Assembly (NCBI GenBank): GCA_003833135.1
Contig: QZLH01000465.1
Coordinates: 1-43,811, forward strand
Direction of reading: 5' to 3'
Length of the DNA stretch: 43,811 nucleotides
Origin: Oehlia diaphana
Taxonomy: Eukaryota > Glomeromycota > Glomeromycetes > Glomerales > Glomeraceae
This document shows positions 9,421-22,200 of this stretch, one piece after another. Below the pieces are notes generated by a model that had not been told where the DNA came from, ran no database searches, and saw only the letters and a list, made by a program, of their open reading frames with translations. The first letter of the stretch is position 1, and each line of letters opens with the position of its first letter. A program made the position numbers and the translations under genes.

Positions 9421-9864
9421 CTTGTGTTCTCATACCAATCCGAATAGGATACATCATTCTATATCATTACTACTTTTATCGTTGGAATAAACCACCAGTT
9501 TCGTGAAAACGGTCCATAATATAAGCAGGGTTCAATTATTCCACAAGAAACTAATGTAACTGCTAGTTCGCGTTGTTTTATCATAAGTACGATAATATTT
9601 ACAAACCATGATTATTATTTAATATGTAAAGTTGTTGAGGTGACTTATATGCACGTGCCAGACATGCCACGTACTACACATGATCGGCGAATTACGAATT
9701 AAAAGTTTTATCGAATCGGGAATCGGCATTTTTTTTTTATTATAAAAATCTATGATGTCAAAAATAGGGCTTTTCTGTACGTTGCCACCGAAGCCATTTC
9801 TACTGAAATTTCTTTAAAAGCTCCTTCTAAGTAGAATTATTTCTTATTGCAAACTTTTGGTTTG

Positions 9865-9871
9865 TATATAA
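9865..9871 (+). promoter_or_regulatory. Candidate TATA box of the copper-fist gene
   Basis: TATATAA lies about 110 bp upstream of the ATG at 9982. In such AT-rich DNA this word occurs often by chance, so the call is weak. The leader after it is unusually GC-rich for the region and can form two small hairpins: CCGC/GCGG at 9940-9953 and ACCC/GGGT at 9959-9970. The stretch 9421-9860 shows no gene. Confidence 0.3.
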
Positions 9872-9981
9872 TTTATTCGATATCTTATTTGATTTCATTT
9901 TTTAATATTAACTGAGGTATTTTATTATTTAGCTTTTAACCGCCATAGTGCGGAGTTCACCCTTTCGGGTTTGCTGTAGAA

Positions 9982-11349
9982 ATGGTTTTCATAGACGGTG
10001 TTAAATATGCTTGGTATATAATTTTTCATTTTTTATTTATTTATATATTTATTTCTTACAAAATCATTTTTTGAACTTATTTTATTTTTTTTTCCTCTCT
10101 AAAATAGTGCAACGTGCATTAAAGGTCATCGATCTACTGCTTGCCAACACTCTGACCGTGCACTTTTTATTATTAAAAGGAAAGGTCGACCTATAACTCA
10201 GTGTTCACATTGCCGCGAACTTCGTAAAACTCAAAAAATTCATGTGAAATGTAATTGTAACGAAAAGAAAAAGGAAGAATGTCGGTAATCTTTTTCTGAT
10301 TTAATTTATTATTTTATTCATATATTAACCATGAATTACATATATTTTAATCAGCGAGTTTGTCGCAACCTCAAGCTGTTGCAGTTTTACCACAAGGAAT
10401 TTCAGCTGATGACGAATATCGGCCCGCTTCAAGATCTAAGACTTCTGTGGAAGCATTGCTGAACCCATGTCAATGCTTAACTGGAGCAAAATGTATCTGC
10501 TGTCGTTTAGATTCCTCCGATATGCAATATTCTAATCCGACATCAGACACATCTGTTAATAACAGCGATTCATCTCATTTGCCCAATTCTATATCATCAG
10601 CTCAAACTGCAATTTATACATTACCACCTATTTCTGCTAATCTAAACCAACATCAATATATTCATGGTTATGATAATAGTGCAAAAGGCAAAAGTGTCAA
10701 CCCACAATTACGTTTCACGACTTCTTTGAATAATAATGGTGGAGGGTATTCAAAACATATTAATTCTTCTGTTGCACAAAAAAGCAGTAGTCCTTTTGCA
10801 AGTACTGCTCCAGGATATTCATATAATGATGAGGATAATACGGATTTTAAATCTTATGACCAAAGTGGAATTTTAGGTAAAGAAATTTGTCGTAGTACAT
10901 CTACCGATTTAGCTAACAAAATTTATAGTTCATTTCAAAGTTGTTCTACAAATATGACTGATAGAAGTTGTTGTGGAGGTAATAATTCGCCAACAATGAT
11001 GCCCATTTGTAGATGTGGTTCAGGTTGCAAATGTTCAGGCTGCGATACTCATGCAAAAAGAGTCAACGTTGAATATTCTTACAATAGTTTATCATCGAAT
11101 AGTTTGTCATCGAGTTGTTGCTCTTCTCATCATGAGATCACTCAGCCTGAACACAAGAAAATTAGGGATGAAGATGGTGTATTATTATGTGGTTGTGGTT
11201 GTCAAAAGTTAGATACTGAATGTGCGGATTGTTTAGAAAATTTGTGTGAAGGTATGTTAATTTTATATATAAAAAAAAATTTTCCTCCCTACAAACTAAC
11301 TCGAATTTTTTTTTTTTTTTAAAAAAAAACAGAATATTTGTTAAAGTAG
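9982..11349 (+). CDS. Copper-fist transcription factor (Ace1/Mac1/Cuf1 type)
   Basis: Four exons (9982-10013, 10108-10284, 10359-11251, 11333-11349) give 372 residues. The N-terminus is a full copper-fist DNA-binding domain: MVFIDGVKYAC, zinc ligands C11, C14, C23 and H25, the minor-groove motif KGRP (36-39), and TQCSHCRELR. Three further cysteine clusters follow: C107/C109/C115/C117/C118, then C287/C289/C293/C295/C298 with H301, then a C-terminal set (C347 to C366). Such clusters bind Cu(I) in Mac1 and Cuf1, so a nuclear copper-sensing regulator is likely. Between them lies a Ser/Asn-rich linker. Intron 1 splits the codon of C11. The exon 3 start at 10359 was chosen because the AG at 10354 breaks the frame. 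The last exon codes only for the final five residues plus the stop. Whether it activates or represses copper-uptake genes cannot be read from sequence. Confidence 0.9.
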
Positions 11350-11872
11350 TGACATTTTTTTTTATGAGATTCTCATTTATATGTAAGAGAAATTTATATT
11401 ATAAAAATACCAAAAATAAGTTATATACAATATTATAATTATGTTAACAACAAATAAGTAATAGTTTAAGGTACATGAAATATTTAATATATCCATATAT
11501 GTTTATTTTAAAGAGAATCGTATTTATTAAAGAAAAAAATAATTTAAAAGTTCCCCCAAAAAAAAGTTATTATCATGTGGTAATAATGAGGTTATTTAAT
11601 TATTTTGAGGGATTTTTGCCGTCACACTTATTCATTTATGAGGGATTTTTGCCTGAAGTCCAGGAAAATGCAATAATTATGATTGCATGACATTTTATTG
11701 ATTTAATATTAGTTTGTATTCTTGTTATGGAATAGCATTGTGATTCAGTACCAGTACTTTGTCAATGAGATTATATTAGTATCAGCCATCTAATCTAAAT
11801 TCACACGAACTTGCATGGTTATCATTTGTGATCCGCAAAAAAATATTTTATTCAAATTACAATATTACAATA
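11350..11872. other. Tail-to-tail intergenic region
   Basis: AT-rich 3' flank shared by the copper-fist gene (+) and TRM6 (-). The only structure seen is a direct repeat of GAGGGATTTTTGCC (about 11,607 and 11,640). The 71-codon open frame at 11,475-11,690 has no protein-like features. Confidence 0.6.
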
Positions 11873-14105
11873 TTATTCTAATTTAATTCTTTTATTTTCT
11901 GCTTCTTGCAATTCTTCATTGTTTACCAAATGATTTTCACTTGTAACATTTTGGTCTAAACTTTCTATTTTTACAGTTTCGTCAATTGAATTATTGTTAC
12001 AAAAATCAGATTTATTAAGCTCTTCCAAAGTATCTTTTTGTTTCATATAAGAAGGTATAGGAGTAGGAAGAGATTCATTAATTACTATATGAGTCGCGTG
12101 CAATAAATATCCTCCGCCTCCGCTTGTTGACATTGAAGGGTGAATCCTTCCTGGCAATACCTAAAGGTTCAATAAAGAAGTCAACAGATATGATAATTTA
12201 ATAATATACGGTATATGATAGATAATTACTTGATATTGACGCAACCAGCTCTCAGTGATTTGTGGATTCAAAAACTTTTTAGATATCTTCATATATACAC
12301 ACGCATTAATCAATACCTATAATATTATTTAAGATTTCAATCGAAATCACAAAAATGAAAAAATAAATAAATAAATAAAATAATAAACTATTGTGGCACT
12401 TTATTAAACCTAACCTCTTTATTTATATGATAGATAATTATTGGTCTTGATCCGGATACATAAGGCATTAGTGTTTCTAAAATAGATTCAGGTTGGTATT
12501 GACTTGCTACTATCAATCTAAAGTTTAGTTGAGGTAATCGTCAGTTATTTGTCATATTTAAATATAACAAAATGAATTCATTATATAATTACCCGTCAAA
12601 TTCACCTCTCCATAAAATTTCTCTTGTATCTCTTATTCGTTCATAATTTACCTTCCTTCGAAGATAATATTTTAAATCTTTTTCCGATAAAGTTGATTCA
12701 TCTTGATAATTAAAAGGAGCTGGAAAATATTTTTAATTAATTTACCAATTTTGAAACAAATATTTCGGTATTAAGATATTTATTATTTCCTAACCTTGTA
12801 TCTCCTCCTTGAATACCTGTTGCCAAGATAATGTCAATAATGAATCATGATTTTTTTTCGAAAAATTCATATATCTCACGATATCATAATTATGATTTTC
12901 ACCGTCATGAATACCAAGTACTATACCATAACCTATGTAATTTGAATCGAGAATATCAGTATGTTTTTTTAAAATAAACGAAATAACTTTAAATAAACAT
13001 ACCTCCTAACCTTTCCATAACGCCTGTAATAACAAGTCCTTGCGTGTCATCCACCACAAGCATCTTTGTATATGCTCGTACATTTGCCAAAGATAATATC
13101 TGAGATAGTGTATCTATTCTCATATCCCTAATCATAATCAATCAAATGTTTATTAACTGAATGGAAAGTGATTTTTAATTACCAAATTTAGTTATTAAGA
13201 TGTTAACCTTATTTTGCCAGGATTCTTGGAGAAAAAATATTCCCAAACAGAATATAATGTAGGTTTTATTGGTGTGAAAACTCGTGAAAATCTAAAAGTA
13301 TAAGGTATTAGACCTCGTGAAAATGAATTTCCGAACGAGAGTATTTCATTACGATTTACTTTGCTTCCTTTCGTTTAATATATTTTGCTTTAGAATATTC
13401 GGTCTTTTGATCAAAGGCTGAATGACTTTCTACCATTTTTTTAATAATATCCTATCAAAAATATATTATTATAGTAAGATAAATAACGAACAAAAATAAT
13501 CATAAGTTGTAGGATAAATTTTTTCACCTGTCCTTCTAATCCCTGCTTTTTCAACTTCTCGATCTCTTGATAAGACAATTTTTGTTTAGACGGATCGTCC
13601 AATATTTCTTTGTTATTAGCATCCGTTTCATCTTATTGATATGTTTATTAGAAAAATATAGTAAAAATGCGAAAATAATTTTCAAAGAGTCTTGTATTAT
13701 CTTACCAACTTCATAGAATGCAACATTTTTAATAACTTTTACTTGATAATTATCATAAATTTCATAAGAATGTCCAAATGGCCGTCCTATTATACCGTTC
13801 GAATGAAAAGTCCCGAATTTTCCTAATGATACATTACTGTAATATTCACATTTAATAGAATTAATTGATTCTAAAAGTTTATCATAATAAACCAAAAAGA
13901 GGATACACACTCACGTATCCTTCTGAAGTTTAACAACTTTTATATTGCCACTTGGCAATTGTATAAATATATATTGGTTATCAAGAATCAAAGAAGTATC
14001 TTGTTCTTCACGTTCTTCTTGATTCTCTTCACTTTTATTTATAATATCTTCAGTAATTTGACTTACTGCAGACATGTTTTTCGGATGTTTATTGACTTTA
14101 TTCAT
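11873..14105 (-). CDS. TRM6: tRNA (adenine-N1)-methyltransferase non-catalytic subunit TRM6 (Gcd10)
   Basis: Eleven exons on the minus strand: 14105-13915, 13836-13706, 13631-13528, 13451-13360, 13291-13208, 13127-13003, 12932-12795, 12719-12593, 12517-12415, 12316-12230, 12160-11873. Together they give 489 residues, close to the known length of TRM6. Landmarks are FIQLPSGNIKVVKL, SLGKFGTFHSNGIIGRP, KYIKRKEAK, FTPIKPTLYSVWEYFFSK, NPGKIRDMRIDTLSQILSLA, GVMERLGG and, near the end, VLPGRIHPSMSTSGGGGYLL. TRM6 pairs with the catalytic subunit TRM61 in the nucleus to make m1A58 in tRNAs, including initiator tRNA. It has lost AdoMet binding itself, which is known for the family. An apparent frameshift near 13,359 is in fact a 68 bp intron (13,359-13,292). 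The tail after the conserved C-terminus is acidic and polar. Confidence 0.95.
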
Positions 14106-14451
14106 TGATAATCAAAAATAATCATACTTTTTTATGTCAATTTTAAATGATGTTCCGCAGCTAATTTTTAATATACAATGTATATTTGAAATATTTTAGT
14201 TTTAAGAAACTTTTTGTTTTAATTTAGTTATTTTTTTGTTGAAACATAAAAAAAAAAAAATTTATAATTATTTAGTCTATGAATATAAATACATTTTTTC
14301 CCGTCCTCATTTAACTAAAATTTTTGTGAACTCAGAATTTTAAAACAATATTAAATAAAAAAAAAATGTTCTATAAATAAAATTAAAAAAAAAAATAGAA
14401 AAAACAAAATAAAAAAAATAAATTTACAATGTTTATAATGATGATTCGATC
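14106..14451. other. Intergenic region, upstream of TRM6
   Basis: AT-rich with several poly-A and poly-T runs. It holds the TRM6 promoter and the 3' end of the next gene on the same strand. No clear motif was seen. Confidence 0.6.
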
Positions 14452-17400
14452 TCACATCAATGGAGAATTTCCGAACCCATTTCCAAAATATTTCGGATAT
14501 TCCACTGCCAAACCTGGGAATCTGACCGTCATAGGATTTGTTTCAATGTTATTATTGACACCATTACCATCGCCTAAATTTCCTTTTTCAATAATTGCAA
14601 TTTGTGCACACCATTCAGCATATTCTTGATTAACAGCTTCGTACTCTACAATCGCTTTTCCTGCATAAGTATGTCTATGAGTAGCATACTGCCTTGCTAA
14701 GGGCTGTATCATTGCTTTACTTCTTATGCGTGTAGGAATTTGTGGCGTTGTTGTCAACGTAGACGATATTTGTTTTTGATTCGATTTGTGAGAACCGGAA
14801 GATCTGTGTGATCCATTTGGAAAAATCCAACGGACAAAACACGCCGCCGTCGACATTTCTTTGCCAGACGATTGTTGTAATGCAGCGAATTCCCTAAATG
14901 ACAGTCTCGACCTGCGGTTCTTGTTTGGTGAAGACGATGATAAAGTCGAAGTCGAGACAGATAAAACGGATGAAGAAGAAGAAATATTCCGAGGCTCAAC
15001 TATTTGCTGATTTTGCACTTCTTCGTTATTACTACTATCAGCTTTGTTTGAATTGCCTTCAACCGTTGATTCAGTAATTGATTCAGCAGTTGGTTCAGCC
15101 AGTTTTGCTTTAAAAGCTTGTTCTATATCCCTCATGTCTCCTGTATAATTAGATAGAAATTCGTGATACTGTCGCACATTTTCTAGACGACTTTGCAATG
15201 CGACTAAAATACTAAAAAGAGAATATAGTAATTGTTTATTTACTTATTTACATTTTAAGTAAATTTAAATAAACTAAAAATGTTTATTCACTTACTCAAT
15301 AATTATTTCTTCATTATCCTCAATAATTATACCACTGTCATTAACTTCTTCTTTTTTATCATCATGCTTTCCGACTCCACCTCCAATTCTTCCTAAACGC
15401 CATACTAATAAACGCATATAATATATTCTGACATTTCTTGACCAATGACAAAATAATATTTCAAACATCTCGTCCAAAAGTATTTCTTTAACTAATTGTT
15501 TAAGGTAAGCGGCTTGTGACGTTAAAAGGAAAAAGTGCGTATAAATAAAGCTTATTGTTCTTAGAATGGTAATGGAATGGTCTGATTGTTCGAGTAGTAG
15601 TTTAATAAGGGAAATATAAAAAGGGATATCAAGTATGTTTATGAGATTTGGTGCAATGAATCGAGAACTTTCTGTGTTATCTAAGCTAACCGAATGTGAT
15701 TCTGAAGAAATAATATTGTCCCTAATAAAAAAAAGCATAAATTATGTAATGTGTTATTAACAGCTATTTAACTTTGCATTACGAATCCAAAATAAATACC
15801 TATTATCCAACTCAATAATTAACGTATCAATAAAATCTAATAGACCTACAGACGAACATTACAAATAAGTGACAATCTCAAAAATTTTCCTCAAAAAAGC
15901 ATAAACTATACAACCAAACAAAAATAATACTTACAAAATACGCCCTCCACATCATACATATTTGTCTTCTTAACTACAGCTTTAATCCAAATGTTACACA
16001 TTTCTTGGAAAAACCCATTGTCGACAATAGAAACCATGGTTTCAACAAAACGTCGGCCCGCCATCTCCAAAACCTTTGGTTTCCCACTATTGACGCCTAT
16101 TGCACCAACAGTAACTCCTCCCCCTAAAGCTACACTTCCGTTTGCTTCTGCATTAGCTACTATACCACCGTCAATATTAGTGTTTGTAATCGAACCCATT
16201 CCAATAGCCGTTGCATTAGGATTCATTCCATTTGATATTCCATTACCTCCTTGTATAACACTATTTGTATTTCCGCCTCCTCTTGGATGTTCAAATTGAA
16301 TCACTGTCGTGATCGTATGAATATTACGATGGATAAGAGATTCAATCTTGAGAAGGAAAAATGATGCAAGATGAATATAACCTGGTGCAGTAATAAACTC
16401 AAACGGTGGAGTCGCAGTTTTGACCGATCGAGTGAAATGCGACGCGAGGTAAGATTTAAGCACAACATGATAATATTTATAGAACGAAAAGAACAATTCA
16501 CTATCATCACTCTGCCAACTTATAATATCAAAATAAGTATAAGTAAACAAATTATTATTGGTTAAACCATTAACATATGATGTATCCTTACCGCCTTATC
16601 CAATTACCACTCATTTCTATAGGTGGCTCACCCCAAATACGTTTTGCATTTTCAAACTGTCGCCACCATGATCTTAAATTTAAGAAGCACAAAATTTTTA
16701 AATGTTCCGGAAACAAAGCAGAAATTTTTTCGTTCTGTTCTTTCATACGTTCGGAACTGTTTTTTTTTATTTTAATTTAATAAACAAATTAAATATTAAA
16801 AAAAAAAAAAAATCAAAAAAGTCATCATCGTCACGCAATGTAAAATAAAATTTACCCAGAATCTTCTTCACCGGCTGTCTCCTTTAGTATCCGCTTGATG
16901 TGTGATTTACTTACCGGCAATGCTTGCAATAAAGCAAATCCAACACCAGGAATTTTGAAAAAACATAAAGCTGAATAAAATAAAGATAAAAATAATAAAT
17001 AAGAGTCGAATAACTGATTAAAACATTGCGATCTTTATGGTCATTCATTACCTAAAACACGCGCACAAAATGAAATTACGTTCGAGTAAACGCCTTTTTG
17101 ATTAAGTCTATCAATCGCGTAATGTAAAGTTGACATTAAAGCAGCACGATATGTTATTATAGTATTAATAGGAATTTCCATGTATGTGTCTGCAGTATCA
17201 AGTTGAGGAATTGATCCTATCCGGTCTGTATAATAATCTTCAATTAATACATATATAATTTGTTTAAATAACATATAAATTTATAAACTTATAAACTTGC
17301 CGAAAAATTCAAACTCGTTTCTGTTTAAAAATAAATTATTTGTTACTAAAATAGATCAAAATAACCAGCGATAATATATTCTAATATGAATACCTAGTCA

Positions 17401-18303
17401 TTAACGATAAAATACATTCAAAATAAAGGGTTCGATCTGTATACGCCGCATTAGGTAGATTTGAAATTAATATATTCCACCTTTAAAAATAAAACAAATC
17501 AATTCCAGTTTCACATTCTAAAAAAAAAAATTATATATAAATTACGAACCACTTTAACAAAATGACTCGGCCATGTTGTAAACCTTTGTCTGTTGCGTTT
17601 ACTAATAAAGAATGTTTTTATTAACTATAATATATAGCAAAATAACGAGGAAAAGACGTATTATTTACTTGTTATATATTTTTTGAGCCAAGGAATTAAA
17701 ACTGATTTTATAACATCCACTTTATGACGATCCTTGGATTGAAATCTGCAATGTTTTTTAATATCAATTTTTGAAAACATAAATGACTTTAAAATTAATT
17801 TTATCATACCTCGCCAAGGCTTTTTCTATACTCTTATATTCATTATCTTGTGTATTATTATTCCAAGACTTAAATAACTTGAATCTAATTCCAGAGTCCA
17901 TTGAACTTAACTTTTTTTTCGAAACATCTGTACCAGACGACGTTGTAGACACAGAATTGGAAGAACTGTTGCTACTTAGTAAGTTAGATATAAAGCCATA
18001 TTTAGATTTTTTATCTGGTTGTCTCGAAATCGTTGTTGTGGTAGAAGTTGTAGTTGCTTTCGTTGTAACCGTCATTGCTGTTGTTGGTGGTGTTACTGAA
18101 GTTGGTTGGTATGAAGCAGAGGAAGAACTATCAGGAATAGGTGGCTCTTCAGTTGAATCTATATTTTTAAAATCGGAGTCTACGTTCAAAGCTGTATCTG
18201 TAGAGTTTTTTTCGGGTAGTTTTATGGTTTCACTTGGGTTACTAGTAATATTCTCGTTGTCTGCTATAGATAAAGATTTGTCGTTATCATTCAAGTTTTG
18301 CAT
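14452..18303 (-). CDS. DUF1765 domain protein (UPF0592 family)
   Basis: Twelve exons: 18303-17810, 17745-17669, 17601-17550, 17480-17394, 17320-17289, 17237-17052, 16970-16856, 16756-16592, 16518-15935, 15845-15800, 15721-15296, 15211-14452. They give 1007 residues. The first 160 residues are Ser/Thr-rich and disordered. The middle holds WWNILISNLPNAAYTDRT, IITYRAALMSTLHYAIDRL, FFKIPGVGFALLQALP, LNLRSWWRQFENAKRIW and YKYYHVVLKSYLASHF. The block ILRTISFIYTHFFLLTSQAA with FCHWSRNVRIYYMRLLVWRL is typical of DUF1765. The family is fungal and has no established biochemical function. A Gly/Asn-rich insert of about 65 residues (about 16,275-16,080) interrupts conserved sequence. The C-terminal 250 residues are again low-complexity. 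The exon 5 and exon 6 junctions (17,289 and 17,237) are the least certain; the others keep frame with good splice sites. Confidence 0.8.
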
Positions 18304-19205
18304 GACGAAGGATACAAAACCTTTCTTTTATAATCAAAAAAATAGTTTTATTGAACGTTGCGACATTTAGAATATTTTACAATATTTATTTATGATATCT
18401 TCCAGACATTGTGCATGCAGAATTTTCGCACCAAAATGTAACAATTGTTAATTATTTCTATTTTTGATATTATTGTTATGATTGAGCATATACTTTTAAT
18501 CCAACATTCGTGATATATAAAAGAACAAAACCGTTGAAATCAACAATGTATTTCTCTTAACTACTTACACGTGATATTTCTCGTTTATTCTGAAATTTCG
18601 TCATAGCCTCAAAGGTCTCATATAATTTAATCTCTCATATGGTACATTCGTTTTTAATTGTTGTATAAAATTAATAAAAAAGGGCCTTTAAACCTTTTTT
18701 CGAAAATTTTTTAGATATTTATCTAAAAATGAGTTAACAAATCATGTATAATTGACAAGAAACATGTGAACATGTTAAATTAATTTATACTAATTTTAGC
18801 AATGATCAGAAATTCAATTGATACAATGCTTTTAAAAAATTGTGATAGGTTTTCATGAGCCCCGATCATTTGAAAACAAATTTCTTTAGCACAAATGAAT
18901 ATTAAGGATACTAAAAATTTTTATTAGAATCCCGAATTAATGATCATACACGCTCAACTTTTCCAAATTTTATTAGATTTATTTATCACATCAGTTATTA
19001 TCCATTATCCTGTTATAAAGTTATTAATGCTGCGCCATACTATTTTGATATACTGCAGAACCGATCGATTGTCACTCCCTAAAATTTTATTTGCTAATAT
19101 TTATTAATAAAGTTGTATATCTTTAATATTAAATAAATATGTATTAGTTGATAAAACTAAACCTTTTTTTTTCGCTAATTTTAACATGTAATTAATTAGG
19201 ATTAA
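18304..19205. other. Intergenic region, about 900 bp
   Basis: AT-rich DNA between two minus-strand genes. It must hold the DUF1765 gene promoter (near 18,304) and the TFC4 3' end (near 19,205). No RNA gene, repeat or coding signal was seen. Confidence 0.6.
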
Positions 19206-22200
19206 TCATATAGTACAATATTGTTTTAATAATACTGCCGCTAAGCCAGGAGATCCGTTTCCCACATAAATCATTGATAAGTTATATGCTGCATCCCTTC
19301 TAAGGCTTGTAGGGTCATCATCATCCTCGTCGGGACATCCTTCGGAAAGATTTTCAGACGATTTACCCTTTATAAATTTTAAAAAATTAGTTAAAAAAAA
19401 ATACATATATTTTATTTATTTATTGGTAATTTATTACTTTACCTTCTCATGTTGCTCTCTGAAAACTTTCTGAAGAGAAGGTAACTTTAAGCATCTTTCA
19501 TAATGGGGCACAGCTAAATGATATAAGCCAAGTTCATGAAAAGCTCTTCCGAGATTATATTCAGCCTCTTGGTTTCTTTCTTTCAGTTCGTAATAATTAT
19601 ACAAAAATGTAAATGCCTAATATAAAAGGAAATTTAATTATTATTATTGAAAAAAGGTAATACATTTACAAAATTGATATTTTAAAGACCTGCATAATTT
19701 GTAAATGTCGATTATCACTTATTCTTTGCATGGACCGATGCATATATGCAAGTCCCATCGACAAACTAATTAATGGATCTTTTGGTTTAACCGAATACGC
19801 ACGAGAATAGTATCCTGAAAACAGATAGATTTTTCCAGTCAATTTCAACATATTATGTATGTGAAATGAACCGAGTATTAATAACAACTTACCAATTGCA
19901 CCGACATAACTTCTGGCACATGCCAAAATATGTCCATAAAGTGATAATAATGCTGCATCTGGTTTTTCGGGAACTTTGGCTTTTTTCATAACAGGTTTTT
20001 GTTTAATCTCACTTTCGGATTTATCTGAATTACTCGAGTTATTTTTTATTATTGGAGTTTGATAAAACCCAGTATCCATCAACTTGACTTGACGAAGAAA
20101 ATATTTTTGGGAATTTGCGGCTGCAAAGCATGATAACGCATTTGAACCACTGGAAATTTATAAAAAAATTATAACGAGTTACTAAACTAGTTGTTGAACA
20201 TCGCATTAACCAATTTTCATCATACCTAGACATTCCTGCTCCATATAAATTATATAAATTACTATTAAATGGCTCATGATTACATAGCCATCTTGCATTC
20301 TCACATACAACTAAAAAATTGCGTGTATGAAGTCCCCAAGCTAAGCGAACAAAATAGTATAAAATTAGACTAATGAACTTGCGTTCTATATATATGAAAT
20401 AGACATATTATTCTTACCCAACGATAACAACTTGAGAACAGTTGTATAATGAATATTGTGAAAAAATACATTTGCTCTACAAGCTAACTTAAGAAGATCA
20501 AAAGCTTCTTGTTCACAATTATTTTTTGTTGCAGTGACAATATACTATAAATTAAACCAGAGTTTAAACAATTAATTTCACTTTAATGTGGAATGATTTC
20601 CTAAATTAAAAACAAACCTTGATAAAAAAATCAAACCATTTTTCAAAAGTAATACCGTTAAATTCGGTAATTTTTTTGCGTATTTCATCTTCTAATTCGC
20701 CTTTTTCACCATCTAAAAGTATATTTGTTAATTAATAAATGTAAAAATTTAAGATAATTGTTTCTAAAAAAATTATTTACATATTCTTTTTATACAAACC
20801 AATACGCCATTGCAACCTTTTTGCCATTGTAGTTGCTTGTTCATCTAGATAAGCATCATCACTATCATTAGAATTTTCAAATTCTTCGAAGTAAACTTGT
20901 TTTCTCCAGGATCTTCGACGGTCCCAACCTTTAAATGGGAGCATCTAAAATATAATAAAAATTTAATAAAAATTTAAACGTATTCAATAATATAAAAGAA
21001 AAAAAAATAGAGCCAATTCACACAAAAACAATTACCCTGTCTCTCTGAGGATAAAAAGCCCTGTTATTTTTCCAATCAATAACAACATTTCTAGCAGTTT
21101 CCAAAAATTCTTTAGCTGATTCACAATCTCCAACCTTAGAACGATCATATAAAAGATCTAATCTGTGAAATTGAATTTTAGTTTCCTTTTCTTTTTCTGC
21201 TATTTTTTGTTTACGCTCTTCTTCTGCTCTTGCAAAAGCGTTAGCTTTGGATTCTTCAGATACAGTTTGAATTAAGGACGATTCATTTTGTAAGGTCCCT
21301 GCTGATAAATTATGCAATGAACTAATATTAAGTTGATTTGATGTCGATGATGATGATTCTACTTGAGATTCTGCTGCCGCTTGAGCAAGCTTCCTTTTAC
21401 GCGCTTCAAGAACTTTTTAAAAGTACCATTAAAGTGTTAATACAACGGTATTATTAATTCATGATAGAATATAACAGCTAAACACCTTCATTGACTATCT
21501 CAAGCGCTTTTTCCTTTTCATCCAAATCTTCATAGGTTTCAGCAAGTGCCATTTTAATATCCAAATTATCTGGTAACTCTTTCACAACTATGAATGAACA
21601 ATCGAATATATATTAACTATAATATTTATTATAAAAATAAATGAATAATTTTTTTTTTAATACCGGCGGCGAAATATTCGGCCACGCTTTCAAGATTTCC
21701 TAATTCTCGGTGACACATTCCCATTCGCATCCATGCAAGGGGTTTATCTGTCTAAACAATAATAAAGCACACACAAATATATTTATAAATAATGCTTCTA
21801 ATTTCTAAATATAAGCCAAAAAATATATTTACAGATTCATTCTCGACGATTATTTCATATATTGACAAAGCATCTTCAAACAACCCCTTGTCTGTATAAG
21901 TTTCAGCTACTTCATAGTACAAATCTACATACTGCTCAACATCGTATGACTCGAGATAAGCAAAATGTAGCTAATTTAAATTATTCAGACAGAAATATAA
22001 ATTTTGAATTCACCCTTTAAAAAAAAAAAAATAATAATGAAAATAAATAAACAAATACATACTTTGCCTTCTTCAAGTCGATCTGTTAAAATTCTGCATT
22101 GTCCCAATTTAACTCTTAATTCAATAGGTAATGTAGTATTTGAACCTCCCGTGCTACTAGCACCACGAAGTCGAGCAGCTGCTAAAATTGAGGCATGATC

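Noticed and set aside
10011..10196. 61-codon open frame across intron 1 of the copper-fist gene
   Set aside because: It reads through the intron in the wrong frame; the copper-fist frame is clear after splicing.
11475..11690. 71-codon open frame between the copper-fist gene and TRM6
   Set aside because: Composition is low-complexity and a direct repeat explains part of it; there is no homology signal.
13292..13359. Apparent frameshift and stop in TRM6 after KYIKRKEAK
   Set aside because: GTAAAT...TTTTAG forms a normal intron; removing it restores EAKFSRVFTPIKPTL as expected for TRM6.
15991..16299. 102-codon open frame on the plus strand
   Set aside because: Antisense of the Gly/Asn-rich insert of the DUF1765 protein; its open length comes from composition.
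17783..18370. 195-codon open frame on the plus strand
   Set aside because: It is the antisense shadow of the Ser/Thr-rich N-terminus of the DUF1765 gene; its peptide is a Val/Leu/Glu-rich low-complexity mirror.
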